Positions 1-6,864 of a stretch of 6,882 bases of DNA are shown piece by piece. The notes beneath the pieces were generated by a model. That model searched no databases and was not told the origin of the DNA. It saw only the letters and a list, made by a program, of their open reading frames with translations. Numbering within the stretch: position 1 is the stretch's first letter; each line of letters opens with the position of its first letter. The stretch is from an uncultured Ignavibacteriota bacterium (lineage in GTDB: Bacteria; Bacteroidota; Ignavibacteria; Tepidaquicellales; Tepidaquicellaceae), in assembly GCA_903901375.1 (NCBI GenBank), contig CAIUQV010000677.1, positions 1 through 6,882 of the forward strand, given 5' to 3'. The translations under genes were made by a program, and so were the position numbers.

Positions 1-2550
1 AAACGAAATATAATCTTCAGGCAGCATTACGCTTTTTATATTTACACTTTTTTCGAAATCTTCCTGTGTAAATTCAAGTAAATTTAATCCGAAATTATTA
101 ACATAGGTAAAATTACCGTTGAGGTCAGTTTCAAACACAGATTCAGGAAGAAGGTCGACGATATCCTGATACTTAATTTTACTTTCATTCAGTTCCTGTT
201 CGATGCGTTTACGGTTAGCAATTTCATTTTCCAGTTTTTCATTCCGTACTTTCTGGTCATTGATTTTCACCAGTAAAACTACCATACCACCAAATACAAT
301 AAATATCAGAGCTATAAACCACCAGGATTTATAGAAAGGCAGATTAATTTTAATAAGTCCTGATTTCTTTACATCGCTCCATTCACCCGAAAAGTTTTTA
401 GCCATAACGCAGAAAGTATACTCACCGGGAGAAACATTTACGTATTTAACTTTATCGAGCATTGACTGATGAATTTCCTGCCAGTCTTTGTCGTAGCCTT
501 CCAGTTTATACCTGTAAACGATTAAATCTTCATTCTCAAAAGAAATACCCCGAAAGTTAAATATAAGAGTATTATCAATGTAAGGAACCGATAAATTATC
601 ATTCAAATGATACTGAATACCTTTACTGTCCTCAAGATTATACAAAAGCAATTTTGGAGTCTGAATCTTCTTTCTGTTATACTCCTGTTTAAAGCAAGAT
701 AATCCCAGGTCTGTTCCAATCCATACATTACCTTTTGAATCAACCAAACCTGCAGAACGATTAGTCTCATGGCCTGCGAGGCCGCTATTGGTGTTTATTT
801 TCTCAACTCTCTCCGAACCGTCCCATTTTAATACTCCATCGTTAGTACCAAACCAATAAAATCCTTCATTATCCTGTAGAATAAAATATACAGGATTTTT
901 GATATTCAATCCTTTCTTATCGTATTTGATAAGCTCTTCATTTTGAATAAAGTACAAACCTGCGGAAGTGCCAACAAATTCAACGCCGTCCCTGCTTTTA
1001 TAGTAAGAATAAACATTATCAGCTTTCACTCCGTCCGGAGAAGAATATTTCTTTACTCCTTTTTCATCAGCATACCACAAACCTCTGATTCCAACAAGAT
1101 AAAGTCCGCCTTTATCAGAAGGAAATAATTTCCTAAGCAAATTATCAATTTTATGACTATGTTTATACTCAACGAGATTATCATTTTCTATATAATATAG
1201 CTGATTGATACCAGATAAAGCCCCAATCCAGATTTTGCCTTTAACATCCTGCTGAACACTGAAATAAATATCATCTTTATTTTTCTTGTACCACTTTATT
1301 TTTCCGTCGGCTGAAAGTTTACCAACACCCAGCATACTTGCAGCGAACCATACATTTCCTTCCCTGTCTTTAAACATATCATGTACTCTTGCGGTAGTTT
1401 TATGATCAGCATTAAACAGGATCCTTTTTATCTTATAATCATTATCCAGGATGGATAAACCTTTATTATGTCCAAAAACAAACTTCCCGTCGTTCATCTC
1501 CGACGTGGCCGTAACTTCATTCTCAAGTAATCCGTTTATTTCATAATGATTCATCAGTGATAATCTGTTGAATTTATTTACGCCTCTGGTATCAGCAAAC
1601 CAGATATTTCCTTCTTTATCGATAAATATAGAAAGAGCACCATCGGAAGAAAAACCGTTGACTGTCAAAAGAGGATAAACTTTTCCTGTTGGTTTATCGA
1701 TATAATACTTGGCGAAATTATTGCCCACGAATATTTTACCCTTACTGTGTAATTTAATAAACGAGTTCTTTTTTCTGATTGTAAAATCAGGCAGATCTAA
1801 ATTCGTCAGAAAAGTTTTGTACTCATTGCCGGAAAAATAACCTATACTGTTTCTGCTTAATACCCAGAGTTTTTCTTCAGCTGTTCCTTTGCTCTCAAAT
1901 TCAATGTTAATTATATCCTCCACATAAAGGGAAATACTATTGTTCAAATCCCAGCTTAGATTATTATTAATGAGTATACATATTCCCGTTCCTGTAACAA
2001 GATAGAACTTATCCTTATCGGCTATAACACGTGTAACAGTATTTTTCACTGGATCATCTGAAACAATTATCTGAGTCCATGAATTATTCTTATACAAAAA
2101 AACGCCTAAATCACTTCCAACACATACAACAGGTTTATTATCTTCATACAGAACATCAAAATCATTAGTTTCAGTCAGAGGCAAAGGTAAGTGAACAGGT
2201 ATTATTCGTTTAATTTCATTATTTTCATAAGTAATCAATGTATCGGAAACATATACAGGTAAAGCCCAGAGAATTCCTCTGGTGTCTGATTTAATACGTT
2301 TATACTTTTGTTCAGGCAGACCGTCTTTACTGTTAAAATTATTGAATTTAAATCCATCATAACAGCTAATACCTTCGGAGGTTGCCATCCAGATAAGACC
2401 GGAAGTATCCTGACAAATATCTGAGACCATTCTTGTTGGCAAACCGTTTTCAATATCGTAATATTTTATGAAATAGCGCTGAGAGAAGACATTCTGGGAA
2501 AGAAATGTTAGGAGTATTATAACAACGACTCTTTTAATAAAATAATCCAT
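1..2550 (-). CDS. Two-propeller (Reg_prop/Y_Y_Y) membrane sensor with PAS domain, 3' end missing
   Basis: This is an 850-codon open frame, read by hand, with no stop from ATG 2550 to the left edge. The only upstream in-frame room is five codons after a TAA at 2566-2568, so ATG 2550 is the start. In order it shows a signal peptide (about residues 1-23, ending VFS-Q), 14 propeller-type repeats (about 38-625; best copies carry GNIWF, GNVWF, GKIWIG, GNVWIGT), a Y_Y_Y domain (about 645-730, with YRYKLEGYDKDW), one membrane helix (about 743-761), a charged coiled-coil-like linker (762-790) and the first part of a PAS domain (about 790-850). The family senses periplasmic or extracellular ligands and signals across the inner membrane. 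Fourteen repeats suit two seven-bladed propellers, as in Bacteroides hybrid two-component sensors, but those normally enter the kinase core directly after the helix, without a PAS. The output (histidine kinase, GGDEF or other) and the ligand are unknown. Confidence 0.9.
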   Translation of the reverse strand, partial: MDYFIKRVVVIILLTFLSQNVFSQRYFIKYYDIENGLPTRMVSDICQDTSGLIWMATSEGISCYDGFKFNNFNSKDGLPEQKYKRIKSDTRGILWALPVYVSDTLITYENNEIKRIIPVHLPLPLTETNDFDVLYEDNKPVVCVGSDLGVFLYKNNSWTQIIVSDDPVKNTVTRVIADKDKFYLVTGTGICILINNNLSWDLNNSISLYVEDIINIEFESKGTAEEKLWVLSRNSIGYFSGNEYKTFLTNLDLPDFTIRKKNSFIKLHSKGKIFVGNNFAKYYIDKPTGKVYPLLTVNGFSSDGALSIFIDKEGNIWFADTRGVNKFNRLSLMNHYEINGLLENEVTATSEMNDGKFVFGHNKGLSILDNDYKIKRILFNADHKTTARVHDMFKDREGNVWFAASMLGVGKLSADGKIKWYKKNKDDIYFSVQQDVKGKIWIGALSGINQLYYIENDNLVEYKHSHKIDNLLRKLFPSDKGGLYLVGIRGLWYADEKGVKKYSSPDGVKADNVYSYYKSRDGVEFVGTSAGLYFIQNEELIKYDKKGLNIKNPVYFILQDNEGFYWFGTNDGVLKWDGSERVEKINTNSGLAGHETNRSAGLVDSKGNVWIGTDLGLSCFKQEYNRKKIQTPKLLLYNLEDSKGIQYHLNDNLSVPYIDNTLIFNFRGISFENEDLIVYRYKLEGYDKDWQEIHQSMLDKVKYVNVSPGEYTFCVMAKNFSGEWSDVKKSGLIKINLPFYKSWWFIALIFIVFGGMVVLLVKINDQKVRNEKLENEIANRKRIEQELNESKIKYQDIVDLLPESVFETDLNGNFTYVNNFGLNLLEFTQEDFEKSVNIKSVMLPEDYISF

Positions 2551-2594
2551 CAGGATTTTAAGATTTTAAAAAGCGTAACCCATTTATTCAGCAT
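2550..2594 (-). CDS. Possible 14-residue leader peptide overlapping the sensor start
   Basis: This small frame reads MLNKWVTLFKILKS and then TGA. It is preceded by AGGAG with a 5-base spacer, the textbook arrangement. Its stop shares one base with the sensor's ATG (TGATG), the classic layout for termination-reinitiation coupling. The sensor ATG itself has only an AT-rich leader and no Shine-Dalgarno sequence, so ribosomes could be delivered by this frame. The peptide is basic and amphipathic-looking, with no recognised domain. It has no run of a single amino acid that would suggest attenuation. A frame this short can arise by chance. The combination of ribosome binding site and stop-start overlap is what makes it credible. 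Confidence 0.4.
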   Translation of the reverse strand: MLNKWVTLFKILKS

Positions 2595-2599
2595 ACGAA

Positions 2600-2604
2600 C
2601 TCCT
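2600..2604 (-). promoter_or_regulatory. Shine-Dalgarno sequence AGGAG of the leader frame
   Basis: On the minus strand AGGAG lies 5 bases before ATG 2594. It is 50 bases upstream of the sensor's own start, too far to serve that ATG directly. If functional, it therefore acts on the 14-codon frame. Confidence 0.45.
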
Positions 2605-2644
2605 ACATTACAACTTTAAGAAGGAAGTGACGAATAAACTATCC

Positions 2645-2655
2645 TATACTGTATA
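2645..2655. promoter_or_regulatory. Palindrome TATACTGTATA, possible operator
   Basis: This is a perfect 5+1+5 palindrome (TATAC-T-GTATA) just downstream of the predicted -7 box of the sensor gene, about where transcription would start. That position would suit a repressor site. It is short, AT-rich and single-copy as far as I can see, so the regulatory reading is speculative. Confidence 0.2.
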
Positions 2656-2656
2656 A

Positions 2657-2687
2657 CAAAATTATATATTCGGCATACAATATTCAA
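2657..2687 (-). promoter_or_regulatory. Candidate promoter of the sensor gene (TTG-N20-TAATTTTG)
   Basis: On the minus strand TTG (2687-2685) is followed by 20 bases and TAATTTTG (2664-2657). The second box matches the Bacteroidota -7 consensus TAnnTTTG exactly, and the spacing fits the -33/-7 pattern of that group. A sigma70-type TATAAT (2666-2661) overlaps the box, but its spacing from TTGAAT is only 15 bases. Transcription would start near 2650. AT-rich DNA produces such matches by chance, so this is a prediction only. Confidence 0.4.
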
Positions 2688-2784
2688 TGTTTTAATGTAT
2701 ATGATAAAACATAATTTTTAGAATCTAAGGGTATATTGTAATTTCGGGATATCATAAATGAAAGATAATATCGCATACTATTTT

Positions 2785-2802
2785 AATAAAAAGAATTTTA
2801 TT
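2785..2802. repeat. All-AT inverted repeat, 7 bp stem with AGAA loop
   Basis: AATAAAA and TTTTATT pair perfectly around AGAA. The stem contains only A-T pairs and would be weak. It sits about 10 bases upstream of the candidate plus-strand -33 box. It may be a binding site, an AT-rich promoter upstream element, or chance. Confidence 0.2.
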
Positions 2803-2811
2803 CGGTTTCAA

Positions 2812-2842
2812 TTGTTTAAATAGATGAGATTTTATAACTTAA
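2812..2842 (+). promoter_or_regulatory. Candidate promoter of the acyl-CoA dehydrogenase-ftsY-mutL operon
   Basis: TTG (2812-2814) is followed by 20 bases and TAACTTAA (2835-2842), two mismatches from TAnnTTTG. The same place also reads TTGTTT-N15-TATAAC in sigma70 terms. Transcription would begin near 2849 and leave a leader of about 18 bases. The spacing equals that of the candidate on the opposite strand, but the -7 box is weaker. Confidence 0.35.
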
Positions 2843-2866
2843 ACGCTAATTTAAAATTAACATAAT

Positions 2867-4012
2867 ATGGACTTTAAACTATCGGAACATCAGTTAGAAA
2901 TACAGAAACTCGCGAGAGATTTTTCAGAAAAGGTTATTGCACCTGTTATTATGAAGTACGATGAGCCTCAGGAATTTCCGCATGAAGTTGCAGAAAAACT
3001 TGGAGAGATGGGTTTTCTCGGTATCACATTCCCTGAAGAATACGGCGGTGCAAATTTCAGTACTGTGGAATATGCTATTATAATAGAAGAAATTTCGAGA
3101 ATTGATCCTTCCGTAGGTTTAATAGTTGCTTCGCATAACGGACTCTGCACGAATCATATAAACTCATTCGGGAACGAAGAGCAGAAGAAGAAATATTTGC
3201 CGGACCTTGTATCGGGAAGAAAATACGGAGCCTGGGGACTTACTGAAAACGTTTCAGGGTCGGACGCAGTATCGATGGCAAGTTTTGCTGAGAAGAAAAA
3301 CGGGAAATATATACTAAACGGAAGCAAGATGTTCATTACGCAGGGAACAGTTGCGGGTACTTACGTAGTTACAGCAGCGACAGACAAAACAGGCGGTAAG
3401 AATAAAATATCAGCATTCATACTTGAACCGGGAATGAAAGGTTTCAAAGTAGGCAAGAAGGAGAATAAACTTGGAATGCGTTCTTCAGATACTGCTGAGC
3501 TGATTTTTGAAGATGTTGAAATCCCGGAAGAGAATTTAATAGGTGTTGAGCACGAAGGTTTCAAGCAAGTGATGAAGATACTTGACGGTGGCAGGATTGC
3601 TATTGCGGCATTATCTCTTGGTATAGCACAGGGAGCGCTGGATTCATCGGTAAAATATTCCAAGCAGAGAAAGCAGTTTGGAAAACACCTGAGCGATTTT
3701 CAGGCAACTCAGTTCAAGCTTGCGGATATGGCGACTGAAATAGAAGCTGCAAGACTTTTGATTTACAAGGCAGCAACGATGAAAGATGCTGGAGAAAATA
3801 TTAATATGATTGCGTCGATGGCTAAGCTTTATGCGAGTGAAGTTGCAGTAAGAGCTACAAACGAAGCTGTGCAGATTCACGGCGGTTACGGATTCACGAA
3901 GGACTTCCCTGTTGAAAAACTTTACCGCGACGTGAAACTCGTGACAATCGGAGAAGGTACTTCGGAAGTACAGAGAATGATAATAGCAAAAAACTTAACA
4001 AAACTTTTATAA
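2867..4012 (+). CDS. Acyl-CoA dehydrogenase (short/medium-chain type)
   Basis: This 381-residue FAD flavoprotein oxidises an acyl-CoA to the trans-2-enoyl-CoA, passing electrons to electron-transfer flavoprotein in the cytoplasm (family knowledge). The length is normal for the SCAD/MCAD/butyryl-CoA dehydrogenase class. Both family signatures are visible: GLTENVSGSDAVS (residues 124-136) and QIHGGYGF with the downstream K351 and D355 (336-355). FAD-contacting residues appear in RKQFG (268-272) and Q279. The catalytic base is probably E363 in IGEGTSEVQR, where the more usual IYEGT has become IGEGT. The order is an all-alpha N-terminal domain (about 1-115), a beta barrel (about 116-225) and a C-terminal helical bundle (about 230-381). 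Chain length and branching cannot be told from sequence alone. The start is ATG with an AT-rich leader and no Shine-Dalgarno. It heads the ftsY-mutL cluster with a 16-base gap, and no other fatty acid oxidation gene is in view. Confidence 0.93.
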   Translation: MDFKLSEHQLEIQKLARDFSEKVIAPVIMKYDEPQEFPHEVAEKLGEMGFLGITFPEEYGGANFSTVEYAIIIEEISRIDPSVGLIVASHNGLCTNHINSFGNEEQKKKYLPDLVSGRKYGAWGLTENVSGSDAVSMASFAEKKNGKYILNGSKMFITQGTVAGTYVVTAATDKTGGKNKISAFILEPGMKGFKVGKKENKLGMRSSDTAELIFEDVEIPEENLIGVEHEGFKQVMKILDGGRIAIAALSLGIAQGALDSSVKYSKQRKQFGKHLSDFQATQFKLADMATEIEAARLLIYKAATMKDAGENINMIASMAKLYASEVAVRATNEAVQIHGGYGFTKDFPVEKLYRDVKLVTIGEGTSEVQRMIIAKNLTKLL

Positions 4013-4019
4013 AATATGC

Positions 4020-4024
4020 GGAGG
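4020..4024 (+). promoter_or_regulatory. Shine-Dalgarno sequence GGAGG of ftsY
   Basis: GGAGG lies 4 bases before ATG 4029 inside the 16-base gap after the dehydrogenase stop. It is the strongest ribosome binding site among the full-length genes here. It shows that the host can use Shine-Dalgarno pairing although the neighbouring full-length genes lack it. Confidence 0.75.
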
Positions 4025-4028
4025 AATA

Positions 4029-4973
4029 ATGTCTTTTCTTGATAAGATTGGATTCGGTAAACTTAAAGTAGGATTAACCAAGACAAAAGACGACCTGTTT
4101 GGAAAGATATCCAGACTTGTAACAGCGAAGAAAAAGATTGATGATGATTTTTTACAGCAACTGGAAGAGATTTTCCTGAGCTCAGATTTCGGTTACGATA
4201 CAGTAGAAACGATTATTAATAACATCAAAGAAAGAGCTAAGTCAGATAAGTATGAAACTGATGAAGAGTTAAACGTTTTAATCAATGATGAAATAAAGAA
4301 AATTTTTACAGTCTCAACTTCTTCATTTAGGACTTTTGATTTTAATATACATAAGAAACCATTCGTTATAATGGTAGTAGGTGTTAACGGTGTGGGCAAG
4401 ACTACATCGATAGGTAAACTCGCACATAACTTCAAAAAAGCAGGCAAGTCAGTTCTTATTGGATCTGCCGATACTTTCCGTGCTGCTGCAAATGAGCAGC
4501 TTGAAATCTGGGCTAAACGTGCAGGTGTTGATATTATTCAGAACCCTTCGACAAAAGACCCTGCTTCTGTAGCTTACGATTCAGTCTCAGCAGCAGTTTC
4601 ACGAAATGCTGATGTGCTTATAATAGATACTGCGGGAAGACTACACAATAAATCACATCTGATGGAAGAGCTGAAGAAAGTGAAACGTGTGATGCAGAAA
4701 GTAATTCCAGATACACCCAATGAGACTTTTATAGTAATTGATGCCACTACAGGACAGAATGGCTTAAACCAGGTGAAAGAATTTGCTAATGCACTTGGCG
4801 AAGTGACGGGAATTATACTCACAAAGCTTGACGGCACTGCAAAAGGCGGCATTGTGGTGAAGATAAACAACGAATTGAAAATACCAGTCAGATTTATAGG
4901 AGTTGGTGAACAGATAGACGACCTTCAGGTATTTGACAGCGATGATTTTATTAAAGCTGTTTTTGAGAAATAA
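4029..4973 (+). CDS. ftsY: FtsY, signal recognition particle receptor GTPase
   Basis: FtsY binds the ribosome-SRP (Ffh) complex at the inner membrane. Both GTPases hydrolyse GTP as the nascent membrane protein is handed to the Sec translocon. All SRP-GTPase motifs are present: G1 GVNGVGKTT (118-126), G2/insertion box DTFRAAANEQL (148-158), G3 DTAGR (200-204), G4 TKLDG (265-269) and the closing GVGE (291-294). The helical N domain covers about residues 1-100 and the NG GTPase core about 101-314. At 314 residues it lacks the long acidic A domain of Escherichia coli FtsY. The first helix, rich in Lys, Phe and Leu (about 1-30), probably provides the amphipathic membrane anchor. Translation starts from ATG behind a GGAGG. 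The gene sits 16 bases after the acyl-CoA dehydrogenase and 6 before mutL, so all three are probably co-transcribed. It is single-copy and essential in most bacteria. Confidence 0.97.
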   Translation: MSFLDKIGFGKLKVGLTKTKDDLFGKISRLVTAKKKIDDDFLQQLEEIFLSSDFGYDTVETIINNIKERAKSDKYETDEELNVLINDEIKKIFTVSTSSFRTFDFNIHKKPFVIMVVGVNGVGKTTSIGKLAHNFKKAGKSVLIGSADTFRAAANEQLEIWAKRAGVDIIQNPSTKDPASVAYDSVSAAVSRNADVLIIDTAGRLHNKSHLMEELKKVKRVMQKVIPDTPNETFIVIDATTGQNGLNQVKEFANALGEVTGIILTKLDGTAKGGIVVKINNELKIPVRFIGVGEQIDDLQVFDSDDFIKAVFEK

Positions 4974-4979
4974 CTAACA

Positions 4980-6809
4980 TTGAGCAGTAAGATAAAAATA
5001 TTACCTCAGAATCTATACAATAAGATTGCAGCAGGTGAAGTTGTTGGAAGACCGGAATCAGTCGTGAAAGAGCTTATAGAAAATTCCATTGATGCTGGTG
5101 CAGACGAAATCACAGTACTGATTAAAGATGCAGGCAAGACTCTGATACAGGTGGCCGATAACGGTTGCGGAATGACAGAAGAGGATGCCATAGTTGCTTT
5201 CCAAAGACATTCAACGAGCAAGATTTCAACGTATGAAGACTTGGAGAATATACAGACACTTGGGTTTCGCGGAGAGGCACTTGCTTCGATTGCAGCAATT
5301 GCACAGATAGAACTGAAAACAAAAACCATAAGCGAAGATTTAGGCACGGTAGTTAAGATTGAAGGGAATGAGATTACTGAAGCATCAAAAGACAGTGCCG
5401 AAACAGGAACTTCAATTGCAGTTAAAAATATTTTCTTTAACACACCGGGAAGAAGGAATTTCCTGAAGTCTAACCAGACAGAATTCAGGCATATATACGA
5501 CACATTTGTAAGACAGGCAGTTTCAAATCCGGGAATTTCTTTCAGGTTTTTCAATAATGAGGAACTAATTTTCAGTCTTAGAAAAACTGTATTGTCAGAA
5601 AGACTGAAAGAGCTGTTCGGAGAAGAGTTTGCGAATTCACTCATACCGGTTAAGGTTGAACATTCGGTAGTTAAAATAAACGGACTTATTTCAAAACCCG
5701 GATTTACTAAGAAGTCAAAGCAAGACCAGTTCTTTTATCTCAACAAAAGATTCTTCACGAATAAGAGTTTAAACTTTGCAGTATATTCCGGATACGACGA
5801 TTTAATAGAAAAGGGAGACTATCCTTCGTTCTTTTTGTTCATCGAAATTGACCCTAAGAAAGTGGACGTCAATGTTCATCCTTCAAAGCTTGAAGTGAAG
5901 TTTGAGGATGAGAGTGCGATGTTCGGATTTATCCGTAAATCGATTAAAGATACTCTTCGAGCGAGCAACATTACGTTTGATATAGGTTTCAGCAATACTA
6001 TGTCATTCGAGAATACGCCAGACAATCTTGAACATAAGAAACCTGACGTGAACTTTACACCTAAAGGATTTAATTCAGGCTTTTCAAGCTCCCCTGCTAC
6101 CAAAGGAACTACATCTGTTCATTCTATATTTGAAGCATCGAGAAGAGATGACCTTCATACAGATAATGAAGATGAGATACCTTTAAATTCAGATGAAGGA
6201 ATTCAGAAGAATATTTTTGAGCATAAAAAAGATGAGGATGAAAAATTCAACCTCTGGCAGTATCAGAATAAGTACATAATGTGTGAGACTGCAACGGGAC
6301 TGATGATTATTGACCAGCATGCTGCACATGAAAGAGTACTTTATGAAAAAGCTTTGATGAGACTGAATTCCCAGTCGTCATTTTCCCAGCAATTATTATT
6401 ACCGATAAAGGTAAAATTAACGAAGATAGATTTCCAGCTTGCAAAGGAACTTCAGGAAGAAATACACAATCTCGGTTTTGCGATAAAATTTGTGAGTAAC
6501 GACGTGATAGAAATCACTGGAATACCTTCTGACGTTAAACCGGGTAACGAGGATAAAATACTTCAGGAACTGATAGACCAGTACAAAGAATACGAAGTAC
6601 AGCTAAATCTGGAGAAGCGGGATAATCTTGCAAAATCTTTCTCTTGCAGGAGTGCGATCAAAGCAGGTGAAAGGTTACAGCATCAGGAAATGTTCAATTT
6701 AATAGATTCGCTATTTGCATCTCAGATGCCATACGTATGTCCGCACGGCAGACCTACAGTAATAAGGCTTACCACAGAAGAGCTGGACAAGCGGTTTTCA
6801 AGGTCGTAA
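4980..6809 (+). CDS. mutL: MutL, DNA mismatch repair endonuclease
   Basis: MutL links mismatch recognition by MutS to strand removal. The N-terminal GHKL ATPase (about residues 1-330) shows KELIENSIDAGA with general base E31 and Mg ligand N35, DNGCGM (60-65), GFRGEAL (95-101) and NTPGRR (154-159). A polar, probably disordered linker spans about 335-425. The C-terminal domain has the endonuclease motif DQHAAHERVLYE (445-456), SCRSAIKAG (555-563) and CPHGRP (587-592). These are the metal-site motifs of nicking MutL proteins, absent from MutH-dependent Escherichia coli MutL. QQLLLP (470-475) fits the Qxx[LI]xP beta-clamp-binding motif at the place it occupies in Bacillus MutL. The 609 residues are a normal length. 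The start is TTG 4980: the ftsY stop (4971-4973) is in the same frame, the two codons between are CTA and ACA, and no ATG precedes the conserved N terminus. Only a weak GAG lies upstream, so coupling to ftsY translation is likely. Confidence 0.97.
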   Translation: MSSKIKILPQNLYNKIAAGEVVGRPESVVKELIENSIDAGADEITVLIKDAGKTLIQVADNGCGMTEEDAIVAFQRHSTSKISTYEDLENIQTLGFRGEALASIAAIAQIELKTKTISEDLGTVVKIEGNEITEASKDSAETGTSIAVKNIFFNTPGRRNFLKSNQTEFRHIYDTFVRQAVSNPGISFRFFNNEELIFSLRKTVLSERLKELFGEEFANSLIPVKVEHSVVKINGLISKPGFTKKSKQDQFFYLNKRFFTNKSLNFAVYSGYDDLIEKGDYPSFFLFIEIDPKKVDVNVHPSKLEVKFEDESAMFGFIRKSIKDTLRASNITFDIGFSNTMSFENTPDNLEHKKPDVNFTPKGFNSGFSSSPATKGTTSVHSIFEASRRDDLHTDNEDEIPLNSDEGIQKNIFEHKKDEDEKFNLWQYQNKYIMCETATGLMIIDQHAAHERVLYEKALMRLNSQSSFSQQLLLPIKVKLTKIDFQLAKELQEEIHNLGFAIKFVSNDVIEITGIPSDVKPGNEDKILQELIDQYKEYEVQLNLEKRDNLAKSFSCRSAIKAGERLQHQEMFNLIDSLFASQMPYVCPHGRPTVIRLTTEELDKRFSRS

Positions 6810-6824
6810 TACTTTGTGTTTTGA

Positions 6825-6840
6825 AACCGTTGAAACGGTT
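6825..6840. repeat. Perfect hairpin AACCGT-TGAA-ACGGTT after mutL
   Basis: A 6 bp stem with a TGAA loop starts 15 bases after the mutL stop. Read as direct repeats, it also contains two 9-base units, TTGAAACCG and TTGAAACGG (6821-6838). No T-run follows, so it is a poor intrinsic terminator. It could still shield the 3' end of the operon mRNA. Together with the next hairpin it resembles REP-type intergenic palindromes. Confidence 0.55.
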
Positions 6841-6864
6841 ACGAGATATTTTACATTCATATTC

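Larger units (their letters stand above)
2551..2866. other. AT-rich divergent intergenic region
   Basis: These 316 bases separate the minus-strand sensor from the plus-strand acyl-CoA dehydrogenase operon. The stretch holds candidate promoters for both directions (minus 2687-2657, plus 2812-2842), an 11-base palindrome at 2645-2655, an all-AT inverted repeat at 2785-2802 and the 14-codon leader frame. No RNA gene or conserved riboswitch fold was recognised. The sensor's inferred leader (about 2650 to 2551) is near 100 bases. The dehydrogenase's would be only about 20 bases. Confidence 0.7.

Noticed and set aside
943..1128. A 61-codon plus-strand frame
   Set aside because: It is antisense to the intact sensor frame and its product has no domain-like pattern.
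2235..2453. A 72-codon minus-strand frame within the sensor region
   Set aside because: It is a different reading frame of the same DNA that encodes the first propeller blades of the sensor. The sensor frame is the one with the domain repeats.
1..2550. A canonical Bacteroides-type hybrid two-component system regulator
   Set aside because: The periplasmic half matches, but a PAS follows the membrane helix and the kinase, receiver and AraC parts are not in the window. That full label cannot be supported.
2566..2583. A five-codon frame (ATG 2583 to TAA 2566) in the sensor leader
   Set aside because: It has no ribosome binding site and is expected by chance. The overlapping 14-codon frame is the better-supported one.
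2758..2823. A 21-codon plus-strand ORF upstream of the acyl-CoA dehydrogenase
   Set aside because: It has no Shine-Dalgarno, its composition simply follows the AT-rich DNA, and it would lie mostly upstream of the predicted transcription start at about 2849.
5006..5644. A 212-codon minus-strand open frame inside mutL
   Set aside because: It lies wholly antisense to the conserved ATPase domain of MutL. Its translation is Ser-rich with no recognisable domain, and it has no ribosome binding site that I could see. It is a shadow frame.
6825..6850. Rho-independent terminator for the operon
   Set aside because: The stem is only 6 bp and is followed by ACGAGATATTTTAC, not a run of T, on the plus strand. 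The minus-strand flank has no T-run either.
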